Below are positions 50,794 through 59,126 of a DNA stretch of 64,000 nucleotides, piece after piece. A program made the translations under genes and the position numbers. The notes beneath the pieces were generated by a model, which was not told the origin of the DNA, searched no databases, and worked only from the letters and a program-made list of their open reading frames with translations. This DNA is from CAVVGZ01 sp963747965. Its GTDB lineage: Bacteria > Chloroflexota > Anaerolineae > Anaerolineales > Anaerolineaceae. Position 1 is the first letter of the stretch; each line of letters begins with the position of its first letter. Location of the stretch: NCBI GenBank assembly GCA_963747965.1, contig CAVVGZ010000007.1:1054001-1118000 (forward strand). Reading direction: 5' to 3'.

Positions 50794-51543
50794 ATGAAAA
50801 TATTGTTTATAAACCCTAATACAACCACTGCCTTTACTGCAACTGTTCAATCAGTCGCTGACCATTTCAAAGAACCAGACACTCATCTGGTTGCAATGAC
50901 CCCATCCAGCGGTCCGCGCTCTATTGAGAGTGTTTATGATGAATTACTGAGTTCAGCCGGTACGCTGGAACTGTTGGTCAGCGAACTGGATCATTATGAT
51001 GCGTTTGTAATCGCTTGTTACAGCGACCACCCAACCATTTATGCAGCCAGGGAGATCACTGATAAACCAGTACTAGGTATTGCAGAAGCCTCCATGTATA
51101 TGGCGTGTATGTTAGGCTACAAGTTCAGCGTAGTGACGACCAACGCTGAGTGGAAACCGCTTTTGTGGGACACGGTCAAACACTATGGTCTTGAAGGGCG
51201 CTGTGCTTCCGTAAGGACAACAGGGATGGCTGTATTAGAGCTGGAAGCCGCCAGTCCGGATGATACTTTTGCGATGATATTGGATGCTGGCAGAAAGGCG
51301 GTGGAGGAAGACGGCGCCGAGGTGATCTGCCTGGGGTGTGCGGGCATGGCCGGTTTGGATAAAAAACTGGAAGATGAACTGGGAGTGCCGGTAATTGATG
51401 GCGTTGTGGCCGCATTGAAGTTCCTGGAAGGGATGGTCAGGTATGGCGTCCGGACGAGTAAAACCCTTGCCTATGCACAGCCAGCGAAGAAAGAGCTTGT
51501 TAATCTCCCATCAATCTTTGAGAAGCCTTATAAATCTGGGTAA
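50794..51543 (+). CDS. Asp/Glu/hydantoin racemase family (allantoin/hydantoin racemase-like)
   Basis: An intact 249-residue racemase of the Asp/Glu/hydantoin family, which includes hydantoin racemase and allantoin racemase HpxA. It begins MKILFINPNTTTAFTATVQS, the family N terminus. The two catalytic Cys positions are AFVIACYSDHPTIYAARE (N-terminal Cys) and EVICLGCAGMAGLDKKLEDE (C-terminal Cys). A strong GGAGGAGT lies before ATG 50794. Next to an allantoinase and AllE it most likely interconverts allantoin (or 5-substituted hydantoin) enantiomers so that the stereospecific hydrolase can use both. Confidence 0.85.
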   Translation: MKILFINPNTTTAFTATVQSVADHFKEPDTHLVAMTPSSGPRSIESVYDELLSSAGTLELLVSELDHYDAFVIACYSDHPTIYAAREITDKPVLGIAEASMYMACMLGYKFSVVTTNAEWKPLLWDTVKHYGLEGRCASVRTTGMAVLELEAASPDDTFAMILDAGRKAVEEDGAEVICLGCAGMAGLDKKLEDELGVPVIDGVVAALKFLEGMVRYGVRTSKTLAYAQPAKKELVNLPSIFEKPYKSG

Positions 51544-51598
51544 TCGCTACTTGAGTCATCATGAACGGTCGAAAGATATCTTTAGCTTTTCCTTACAA

Positions 51599-51623
51599 TT
51601 TCCTTATGCGATATTGATTGGTT
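51599..51623 (+). promoter_or_regulatory. Conserved upstream motif, copy 2
   Basis: TTTCCTTATGCG at 51599-51610, four bases (ATAT), then TGATTGGTT at 51615-51623. It is identical in both blocks and in spacing to the copy at 37819-37843. It lies 113 bases before the second transcarbamoylase gene. A common operator for the island is the simplest explanation. Confidence 0.5.
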
Positions 51624-51736
51624 TTATGTCAGATTAAGAATAGAGGTAATTTAGCTGGGGCTGCCCAGGTTTTTAATAACTACATCAAAACATTTGTGGC
51701 ACGTGTCGTGGCACATAAACACAGAGGAGAATCCAT

Positions 51737-52753
51737 ATGTACAACTCAAGTAAGATCCATACAATGAAATCAATAATAAGGGAAATCAATTTTGAGAGAA
51801 AAAGCTTGCTGTCGATCAATGATCTGACCAATGATCAAATCTACGGCTTATTTGAATTAGCCAAGGTGCTCGAACCCTGGAATCGCACTCGAATTGATCT
51901 GGCATATGGCAGTGTCATGGCGGCTTTATTCTTTCAGCCCAGCACACGCACACGCATGAGCTTTGAAACTGCCATGCACCGATTGGGAGGAGCAGTCATC
52001 ACTGAAGCTACCCCAATGGTATCCTCATCGGCTGCAAAAGAAGAGAGCCTGGCTGACATGATGAAAGTGGTATCCAGGTACGCAAATGTGATCGTCATAC
52101 GTCATCCTGATGATGTAGCCGCGCGTGAGGCAGTATCATACTCCGACTCGCCGGTCATCAATGGCGGTTTTGGCCACTGGGAACACCCGACCCAGGCTCT
52201 ATTGGATCTATATACACTCTGGCGGACTTTCGGGCGGATCGAGGGGCTAAAAGTTTGTGTTGCCAGCCCGGATCTGATCGAAGCCCGCACAGGGCACTCC
52301 ATGGCAGCCGGCCTGGCACGGCTGGGAGCGAAGGTTACGCTGGCATCCACAAAGCAGAGACGCATCCCGCAGGAAGTGATGGACAAGATCAAAGAGCAAG
52401 CGTGTGACAGTCGAGGAAACCTTTGACCACAGCCAGGACAGCTTCAATGAACTGGTCTCAGGGCAGGACATGGTCTATCTGCCCGGCTGCAGTGCTCCCA
52501 AGGGCGCCGAAGCGGAAGCTTTCAAAAAATTGATGGACGACTACTTTGTGCGTTTTGAAACCCTGGAGAAGGTTTCGAAAATGAAGAACCGGTAGTGTAT
52601 GTCACCCATACCCTGCCGCGGCGGGCAGGCGAGATGGATCTGCGAATCGACACTTCACCCAGCCAGCTGTTCTTTGAGGCAATTACATACAGTGTATCAA
52701 TTCGGATGGCGTTGGTAGCGAGCATCATCGGATTTCAGGTGCCTATGAGTTAA
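51737..52753 (+). CDS. Aspartate-carbamoyltransferase-like transcarbamoylase (two frameshifts)
   Basis: A transcarbamoylase resembling the catalytic chain of ATCase. AALFFQPSTRTRMSFETAM is the carbamoyl-phosphate S-T-R-T-R motif. SSSAAKEESLADMMKVVSRY takes the place of the 80s loop. GFGHWEHPTQALLDLYTLWR is the H-P-T-Q motif. Shifts near 52400 and 52580 lead to VYVTHTLPRRAGEMDLRIDT and FFEAITYSVSIRMALVASII, the late domain. The H-P-L-P-R loop that meets the second substrate reads HTLPRRAGE, so the acceptor may differ from aspartate. No other pyrimidine-synthesis gene is near. Position before allB makes a catabolic role, such as oxamate or a ureido-acid transcarbamoylase, likely. Confidence 0.78.
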
Positions 52754-52809
52754 TCAGATCTGGATTGTTATTTTCCTGTCTTCCAAGGAATAAATTAGAG
52801 GAGAAATTG

Positions 52810-54192
52810 ATGTCATATGACCTATATTTAAAAAATGCAGTGTGTGTTTCGGAGAATGGGGTTTTCCAAGGAGGCGTTGCTGTCAAGGATGGAAAGGTGG
52901 CCGGGCTCGTTGCAAAAGGGATTGACCTGTCTGCAAATGAAGTGGTCGATCTAGAAGGAAAATTATTGTTGCCCGGCCTGGTTGATAATCATGCTCACTT
53001 TAATGAACCGGGACGAACCCATTGGGAAGGGGTCAGGACCGGGACAATGGCTGCCGCTGCTGGTGGGATTACGACAGTAATGGATATGCCGCTGAATTCT
53101 ACCCCTTCAACAATCAATCGTAAGACATTGGAATTGAAGCGGGAGGCAATAAAGGATCAACCGGTTATTGATATTGGCCAATGGGCAGGATTAGTGAACA
53201 ACAACCTCGCCGATCTGGATGATTTGAACAGCGATGGTGTTATGGCCTGCAAAGGATTCATGTGCTTCAGCGGAATTGAAGATTTTAAGCACATCACCGA
53301 TGAATTCCTCTACGCCGGCCTTGTACGCATGGGAGAGCTCGGTAATGTTGTCAGCGTTCATGCTGAGAACGATTTTCTAACAGCCTACCTGACCACCCAG
53401 CTCCAGCAAGCTGGCCGTGTCGACCGGGCAGCCTGGTGTGAGGCTCATCCGCTTTTTGAAGAACTGGAGGCAATCCAACGGGCTTGTTACTGGGCAAAAG
53501 TCGCCAGAGGGAATTTGCACGTGGTTCATATTACCGTGCCCGAGGGTATTCGCCATATCACCTCTGCCAAGCAGAACGGTGTGCATGTAACTACGGAAAC
53601 ATGCCCTCATTACCTTTTCTTTGACCAGGAAGATTTTGAACGCATCGGCCCAGCAGCAAAATGCGGACCCCCCATCCGCCCGCGGGAAGTTGTAGAGGCA
53701 TTATGGGATTGTGTTTTGGAAGGACTGGTGGATGTGATTGGCTCAGATCACTCTCCGTGTAACTGGGAGGAGAAAGAAAAGGGCATGGAGAATATCTGGC
53801 ATGCCTGGGGAGGAATCTCCGGAATTCAAACCAGCCTGCCTGCTATATTAACTGAAGGGTACCATAAACGTGGACTTCCCCTCCAAGATATTGTGCGCAT
53901 GATGTCAGCCAACCCGGCGAAAATTTTCGGCCTATATCCGACGAAAGGGTGTATCAACCCCGGTTCAGACGCCGATTTTGCGATTGTTGACCCTGACGAA
54001 GAATGGACTCTGACAGCGGACCAGCTTCTCTATAAGAATAAACACAGCGCTTATATCGGCTATTCATTCAAGGGCAAAGTACTCAGGACAATTGTCCGCG
54101 GTGTGACGGTCTACGATGACGGAAAATTTCTAGTTCAGCCAGGTTATGGGAACATAGTACGTCGGGAGCAGCGTTACGCATTTTTCGGTTGA
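52810..54192 (+). CDS. allB: Allantoinase
   Basis: An intact 460-residue cyclic amidohydrolase. Metal motifs are LPGLVDNHAHFNEPGRTHWE (H-x-H) and the carboxylated Lys in VMACKGFMCFSGIEDFKH. Further His are in GNLHVVHITVPEGIRH and the catalytic Asp in DVIGSDHSPCNWEEKE. GITTVMDMPLNSTPSTINR and YKNKHSAYIGYSFKGKVLRT are words typical of allantoinase (AllB/TIGR03178) rather than dihydroorotase or hydantoinase. It opens the hydantoin ring of allantoin to allantoate in the cytoplasm. ATG 52810 is preferred because GAGGAG lies 6 bases before it. It is between the transcarbamoylase and the CodA-like deaminase. Confidence 0.9.
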   Translation: MSYDLYLKNAVCVSENGVFQGGVAVKDGKVAGLVAKGIDLSANEVVDLEGKLLLPGLVDNHAHFNEPGRTHWEGVRTGTMAAAAGGITTVMDMPLNSTPSTINRKTLELKREAIKDQPVIDIGQWAGLVNNNLADLDDLNSDGVMACKGFMCFSGIEDFKHITDEFLYAGLVRMGELGNVVSVHAENDFLTAYLTTQLQQAGRVDRAAWCEAHPLFEELEAIQRACYWAKVARGNLHVVHITVPEGIRHITSAKQNGVHVTTETCPHYLFFDQEDFERIGPAAKCGPPIRPREVVEALWDCVLEGLVDVIGSDHSPCNWEEKEKGMENIWHAWGGISGIQTSLPAILTEGYHKRGLPLQDIVRMMSANPAKIFGLYPTKGCINPGSDADFAIVDPDEEWTLTADQLLYKNKHSAYIGYSFKGKVLRTIVRGVTVYDDGKFLVQPGYGNIVRREQRYAFFG

Positions 54193-54226
54193 AAATTTCG
54201 TTACATAAAAAAATATCAGGAGCAAC

Positions 54227-55521
54227 ATGGTTGATACAATTTTAAAAAATGCTCAAGTTTTTGGTGAAATTAACTTGACGGATATTGCCATTGAGGGTGG
54301 AAAAATTGTTGAACGCGGGGCGGATCTGGATCGTGTATCCGGCCAGGAAATTGATTTACATGGTCGGTTGGTTGTTCCTGGATTTATTGATCCTCACGTT
54401 CACCTGGATATCGCAATGATGAATTCCTGGCGTGTTCCCGGTCGTATAGAACCTTATCTGTCGCATTACGGTCTGAACGAATCGCTTGAAAAGCGGCGCA
54501 AGCAATTTACCAGTGAGGATATCCGGCAGCGCGCTTCGGCTGCCCTGGAACTGGCTTCAAGGCATGGCGTCACGGCCATGCGGGCCCAGTGTCATGTGGA
54601 TCTCACGGTGGGTTTGAAGCACTTAGAAACTTTGCTGGCTGTCAAGGAGAAATATGCTGAACGGGTGACCTTGCAAATTGTCACTTTTCCCCAACAGGGT
54701 CTGGTAAACAATGAGAAGAACATGGATTTATTTCGTGAAGCCTTCAAGATTGGCGCTGACGTAATGGGTTGTGCGAGTAATCTCGATATTCAAGCGGATG
54801 GAAATCCAATTGATTTTCGGAGCCACATTGACGCTGCCATGGACTTAGCGATGGAGTTGGATGTTGACCTGGATACGCATGCCGATCTTGGAATTCCAGC
54901 GGTTGTCAGCCTGGATGACCTGGAAGTTGTGTATATAGCCCGCAAAGTAATTGAGAGAGGGTATCAAGGGCGAGTGACTGCAGGGCATGTCTGTGCCCTG
55001 GGATCAGCGACTCTCGAAGTGGCGGAAAAAGCGATTGAGTTGATTCGTGAAGCAGAATTAATGTAGTCAGCCAACCGGATTTATACCGCCTGGGACGTGA
55101 CGATACACAAAATGTGCGCAGGGGCATGACGCGCGTCAAAGAACTGCTCACAGCTGGTGTCAACGTGACCTATGCCTCTAACAATGTGCGGGATGCTTTA
55201 CGGCCGGTTGGAAATTTCAACCCTCTGGAAGAAGCCCTGATTTTGTCCTATGCCGTTCATATGGATACGATTGAGGAACTGAACACACTGCTGAAAATGA
55301 GTACTTACAATGGAGCAAAGGCGCTGGGTCTAAAAACCTATGGACTGGAAGTTGGATGCCAGGCAGACCTGGTTGTGCTGGAGTCCTTTTCACCTTCTGC
55401 GGCGATTGTCGGGTTAGCGGAAAAGAATTATGTCTTCAAAGCCGGAAGATTGATGGCATCCAGCCGGGTGATCAGTGAGCTGTATAATGGGCACAATTTC
55501 CAGGCACTTTCACAACTTTAG
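54227..55521 (+). CDS. Cytosine-deaminase-like amidohydrolase (frameshifted)
   Basis: An amidohydrolase of the CodA type, about 430 residues. VVPGFIDPHVHLDIAMMNSW is the H-x-H metal motif, and TAMRAQCHVDLTVGLKHLET follows. The Zn/Fe-His motifs are DVDLDTHADLGIPAVV and RVTAGHVCALGSATLEVAEK. A shift near 55062 leads to QPDLYRLGRDDTQNVRRGMT. The place of the usual metal Asp (D-N-x-R-D) reads TYASNNVRDALRPVGNFN, with Asn for Asp. Relatives deaminate cytosine or creatinine or hydrolyse related rings. Here it may act on another ring or linear ureide; no activity can be assigned. Confidence 0.75.
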
Positions 55522-55571
55522 CAGGCCGTGATAGCTGTCTGTTTCGCATTTATTACTGCAAAGGAGACGTA

Positions 55572-56357
55572 ATGCAAAAAGCGATATTTACCACCACAGA
55601 AGGGGATATTACTTCCCGGTGCCGGGCGATCATCAAGCCCGGGCAGTATGCCATTCTGCCGCACGCCCAACGTGTGACAGCCTTCTTGCCGCAGTTTAAT
55701 GCGGGTGTGCTGGCCAAAGTGATGGCGGCGCCAAATATGGGCGCCCACTTTGTCGAGCACGAATTGTTGATCGAGCCGCAGGGTGCCACTGCCGAACAGG
55801 TCAACGAGGACCTGGAGCAGTTCTTCTATGTGCTGGAGGGGGGGTTGGAATTTGAGCTTGATGGAAAGGCCCACAGGCTGGAAAAAGGCAGTTTTTGCTG
55901 GCTGCCGCCGCAGCACCCGTACCAGTTGGTCAACAAGGCAGATGCGCTGTGCCGTATGTTATGGATCCGTCGTAAATACGAAGTCGTCGAGCGGCTGGGT
56001 ATCCCTGACCCGATTGTGGCACACGAGAGCGATGTCAAGGCAGAGCCGGTGGATACCTACATGGAGCAGCACCTGACACCTTATGAGGATCCGCGCTTTG
56101 ATATGGGCATCAATATCCAGACATTTGACCCTGGAGTGTATTTCACCTTCGTCGAATCGCATATCATGGAACACGGATTGTACATGCTGAACGGGCGCGG
56201 TATCTACTGGTTGAACCAGGATTATATGGAGGTACAGCAGGATGATTTTATCTACATGGCGCCTTTCTGTCCTCAGTTCTTCTATGCGACTGGCTGGGAT
56301 AAATCGTCTTACCTGCTGTACAAAGATGTGAATCGCGATTACACCGGAGGACTTTAG
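55572..56357 (+). CDS. allE: (S)-ureidoglycine aminohydrolase
   Basis: An intact 261-residue bicupin. It converts (S)-ureidoglycine to (S)-ureidoglycolate and ammonia after allantoate breakdown. LEQFFYVLEGGLEFELDGKA is cupin one. The Mn site is in cupin two: FVESHIMEHGLYMLNGRG gives Glu and two His, and FIYMAPFCPQFFYATGWDKS gives the Gln. The ending YLLYKDVNRDYTG matches AllE/UGHY proteins. ATG 55572 follows AAGGAG. It gives strong support for allantoin as the main substrate of the island. Confidence 0.92.
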   Translation: MQKAIFTTTEGDITSRCRAIIKPGQYAILPHAQRVTAFLPQFNAGVLAKVMAAPNMGAHFVEHELLIEPQGATAEQVNEDLEQFFYVLEGGLEFELDGKAHRLEKGSFCWLPPQHPYQLVNKADALCRMLWIRRKYEVVERLGIPDPIVAHESDVKAEPVDTYMEQHLTPYEDPRFDMGINIQTFDPGVYFTFVESHIMEHGLYMLNGRGIYWLNQDYMEVQQDDFIYMAPFCPQFFYATGWDKSSYLLYKDVNRDYTGGL

Positions 56358-56367
56358 GCGTAAGAAA

Positions 56368-57111
56368 TTGATCATCGATTCACATACGCATGTTGATGAG
56401 ATTCTTGCCTGGGGCTGGGTTGATCCGCCAGAAGTTTTGATTCCTTTACTGGATGAAGCGGGTATTGATCAAGCAGTCATTATGACCTATCGCGATGCGG
56501 TTGGGCCAGATGATCCGGCCATTTCCTATATTCATGATGTCATCACCCGTTACCCTGAGCGATTGATCGGTTATGTTCGCATAAACCCCAATGCACCTGG
56601 GGCTATGGAAGCATTGGACCAGTCGCTTGGCAGAGGGTTCAAAGGGCTCAAGCTGCACCCTGTTAGTTACGTGGGGTTTCCTTATGCTGAAGCTGCACTG
56701 AAATTAATGCGGCGCGCGGCAGAGTACAATGCTCCAGTGCTGTTTCACACCGGGGACGAGGCAATGGCATTACCTGAGGAGGTTGCTGAAGCTGCCCGCC
56801 TGTGCCCTGAGACGATCATTATCATGGCTCATATGGGAGGATACTTTCATTGCGAGGCCGCTCTACAGGCGGCAGTGGAATTGCCCAATGTGATGGTAGA
56901 TACATCAGGCTGTCCCTATCCCTGGATGATCAAACGCCTGGTGGAGACAATCGGCGCTGAGCGTGTGCTCTTTGCGAGTGATGGACCGGGCTGTTTACCT
57001 GCCCTGGAGGTTGAAAAAGTGCATTTGGCCGGGCTGTTGCCGGAAGACGAGGCTCTGGTTTTTGCCGGTAACATTCAGCGTATTTTAGAGGGGGTAAGGC
57101 ATGATGTTTGA
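56368..57111 (+). CDS. Metal-dependent amidohydrolase (Amidohydro_2 type), complete active site
   Basis: A compact amidohydrolase of 247 residues, from TTG 56368. All metal ligands are visible: IIDSHTHVDEILAW (H-x-H), KGLKLHPVSYVGF, VLFHTGDEAMALPEE, IIIMAHMGGYFHCEAA and VLFASDGPGCLPALEVEK (the catalytic Asp). Its last codons overlap the start of a second amidohydrolase-like gene by 11 bases. That partner has the same fold but none of the ligands. The two may form a heteromer. A role as the missing allantoate or ureido-acid hydrolase is possible but not shown. Confidence 0.82.
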   Translation: MIIDSHTHVDEILAWGWVDPPEVLIPLLDEAGIDQAVIMTYRDAVGPDDPAISYIHDVITRYPERLIGYVRINPNAPGAMEALDQSLGRGFKGLKLHPVSYVGFPYAEAALKLMRRAAEYNAPVLFHTGDEAMALPEEVAEAARLCPETIIIMAHMGGYFHCEAALQAAVELPNVMVDTSGCPYPWMIKRLVETIGAERVLFASDGPGCLPALEVEKVHLAGLLPEDEALVFAGNIQRILEGVRHDV

Positions 57112-57856
57112 TTTCAGGGTCTTCCTTGGACAGAGCTTCGATGGTGTCCGGCAGACAGTTCCCGAATTGCTGCAGGCGATGGATGCTTTGAATATTGGCA
57201 TGGCCCTGGCCTGCCCATTCAGGCCGCTGTCATACGATCTGGATGCGGCAAATATCGCATTGGCGGATTCGATCAAAGATCATCCGGATCGGCTGGTTGG
57301 TGCCGCCCGTGTGGACCCATGGCAGCCTGGCGCATGCGAGACTCTGCGCCGTGGTTTTGAAACGCTCGGATTACGTGCCCTTTATTTGAATCCGTGGGAG
57401 GAGCATTTTTGCGCTGATCTAGAGATGTTGGACCCCTTAATGGGGATTGCTCTGGATTACAGCGCACCGGTGATCGTTGCGACTGGTTACCCTTGGGTGT
57501 CAGAGGCATTACAGGTTCTCAAGTTGGCCAGACGTTGGCCGGATGTAGCCATTGTAATGACAAGTGGTGGACAAATCAATATTACCGGCCTTGGGCAGGC
57601 GGATGCAACGCTGGCGCTTTCCCGCAGCCAGAATTTGTTTATTGACACAGCTGGCGTCTATCGCCAGGATTTTATTGAGGAAACCATTGAAGCCTTTGGA
57701 GGGGATCGGGTGTTGCTGGGGAGTGGATCGCCTTATTTTGATCTCCGATATGAAGTGAAGCGTGTGAAGCTGCTAAAGGTACCAGAGGATGATCTGCAAG
57801 CAGTCCATTCAGGAAACGCCAGGAAATTGTTAGGTTTGAACAAAAATTACGAATGA
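57101..57856 (+). CDS. Amidohydrolase-like protein without metal ligands (pseudoenzyme)
   Basis: A 251-residue paralogue of the preceding amidohydrolase, overlapping it by 11 bases. The fold words align: MALACPFRPLSYDLDAANIA, RLVGAARVDPWQPGACETLR and RVLLGSGSPYFDLRYEVKRV. The H-x-H site is FDFRVFLGQ here, the next His position is IVATGYPWVS, H-M-G-G is TSGGQINITG, and S-D-x-P is GSGSPY. Every metal ligand is therefore gone while the frame is intact and the protein is full length. A structural or regulatory subunit of the active enzyme is more likely than decay. Confidence 0.78.
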   Translation: MMFDFRVFLGQSFDGVRQTVPELLQAMDALNIGMALACPFRPLSYDLDAANIALADSIKDHPDRLVGAARVDPWQPGACETLRRGFETLGLRALYLNPWEEHFCADLEMLDPLMGIALDYSAPVIVATGYPWVSEALQVLKLARRWPDVAIVMTSGGQINITGLGQADATLALSRSQNLFIDTAGVYRQDFIEETIEAFGGDRVLLGSGSPYFDLRYEVKRVKLLKVPEDDLQAVHSGNARKLLGLNKNYE

Positions 57857-57873
57857 CTGTAGCCTTCCAATAA

Positions 57874-58779
57874 ATGCAGAAACAGATAGTAGCCAACTGC
57901 GCTGTATTGACTAACCGGCTGCTTGAACGCGGTTTTGGCATTGCCTATGGCGGTTCCAACACCCATCTGATGAACCTCGACGCCAAAATGATCAAAGGAC
58001 CAGACGGCACGCCGCTCTCCGACGATCAGGTCTCCTGCATTATTGACCCGGCCGGGATCGTCACCAACCGCAACACCATCCCGGGTGATCGCATCACAGG
58101 CGAGACCTCCGGCGTTCGTATGGGAACCCCCTGGGTCACGCAGTACGGCTTTGGCGAGACAGTGATGGCTTCCCTGGCAGATATCATCGCCAACCTGCTG
58201 CACGCCACCCAGGCGGTGAAATCCACTTTCACAGACACCAACAACATCCGCGGCAAAGTCGACTTCAAAGATATGGAAGACGCCCGCCTGCGCGTGCGTG
58301 ATCTGCTCTCCTCGCTCGGTTCGGACTTCCCCGCCAAGGGCGAGGGCTATTCACATTTTTACTTTTTTGATGACCAACCGGCCTCAAAGGACGGGCAGGC
58401 TGCCTTCGACATCAGCGGCGAGCGCGTGCTGCCCTGCCTCAACCTGGCCCTGACCAGCGACATTGAAGCCCTGCAGCCTGGCGCTCGCCAGGCTGCAGGC
58501 CATCTACGACGGATATGTCAAAGTCGATAAGGATCTCCTCCTCAAGCCCATCGGCCCAGTTCGGGTGCGGGAGGCAAAAGGTAATCCAGCACCAGTGATG
58601 GATGGCAGCCCCGTCTCCACCAACAAACCCTGGTGCATCGGCATTAAAGATATGCCCGAAACACAAACAGGTGATGCACTCCCTGAATTCATTTGGGAGG
58701 ATCCTGCAGGCAGTTATAGCAAGCGCACCCCCCTTTACGATGCACATCGTGAGTTCAAGGGGGCATGATCCCCTTTGCC
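57874..58779 (+). pseudogene. Fragment of a GlyA-GcvT fusion gene (both ends missing)
   Basis: The first part is the C-terminal third of serine hydroxymethyltransferase: GFGIAYGGSNTHLMNLDAKM, PAGIVTNRNTIPGDRI and GVRMGTPWVTQYGFGETVMA. A long linker follows, ending in YSKRTPLYDAHREFKG. One missing G in the run at 58760-58764 gives GGMIPFAAWE, the start of an aminomethyltransferase (GcvT) domain. So the parent gene was a GlyA-GcvT fusion. The SHMT N terminus with its PLP Lys is absent, and the GcvT part ends after a few residues at an IS30 transposase tail. A further shift at about 58485 lies at the loop of a perfect hairpin. It is more GC-rich than the flanks. It may be an IS-linked rearrangement or an assembly join. 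Confidence 0.7.
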
Positions 58780-58979
58780 GCTTGGGAAAGAGGGGCAAAT
58801 GAAAATATGAATGGGTTGGTTCGACAATATATATTCCTAAATCGCATAATCTTAATTACCTGTCCGACTATGAAATGTTGTGGATCATGAACCGCCTCAA
58901 TCATCGCCCAAGAAAATGCCTTGATTTCCTTTCACCTTTTGAGGTATTCTTGGTTCAATCTGTTGCACTTGTTACTTGA
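58780..58979 (+). mobile_element. C-terminal remnant of an IS30-family transposase
   Basis: The sequence reads AWERGANENMNGLVRQY, then, after a 2-base duplication shift in TATATATT, IPKSHNLNYLSDYEMLW, RLNHRPRKCLDFLSPFEVF and a stop at 58979. W-x-R-G-T-N-E-N-x-N-G-L-x-R-Q-Y and N-x-R-P-R-K-C/R-L are the IS30 C-terminal signature. The catalytic D-D-E core upstream is missing; the GlyA-GcvT fragment occupies that place. No terminal repeat was identified. The bases up to 59126 are AT-rich and should hold the promoter of the next gene. Confidence 0.78.
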
Positions 58980-59126
58980 ATTCACGAAATTGCAAGTTTA
59001 ACAAAATAATCCATTACTTCCATTTTAATCCTCTTAATCTATAATGAAATTATGTGCTTGTTATTATAGTAAAGTTGGTCGAACATAAGTTTTAAGACAA
59101 AACCGAATGGTGATAAGGAGAATTTT

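Noticed and set aside
58780..58979. A complete IS30 element.
   Set aside because: Only the last 65 or so codons of the transposase are present and no terminal inverted repeat was found.
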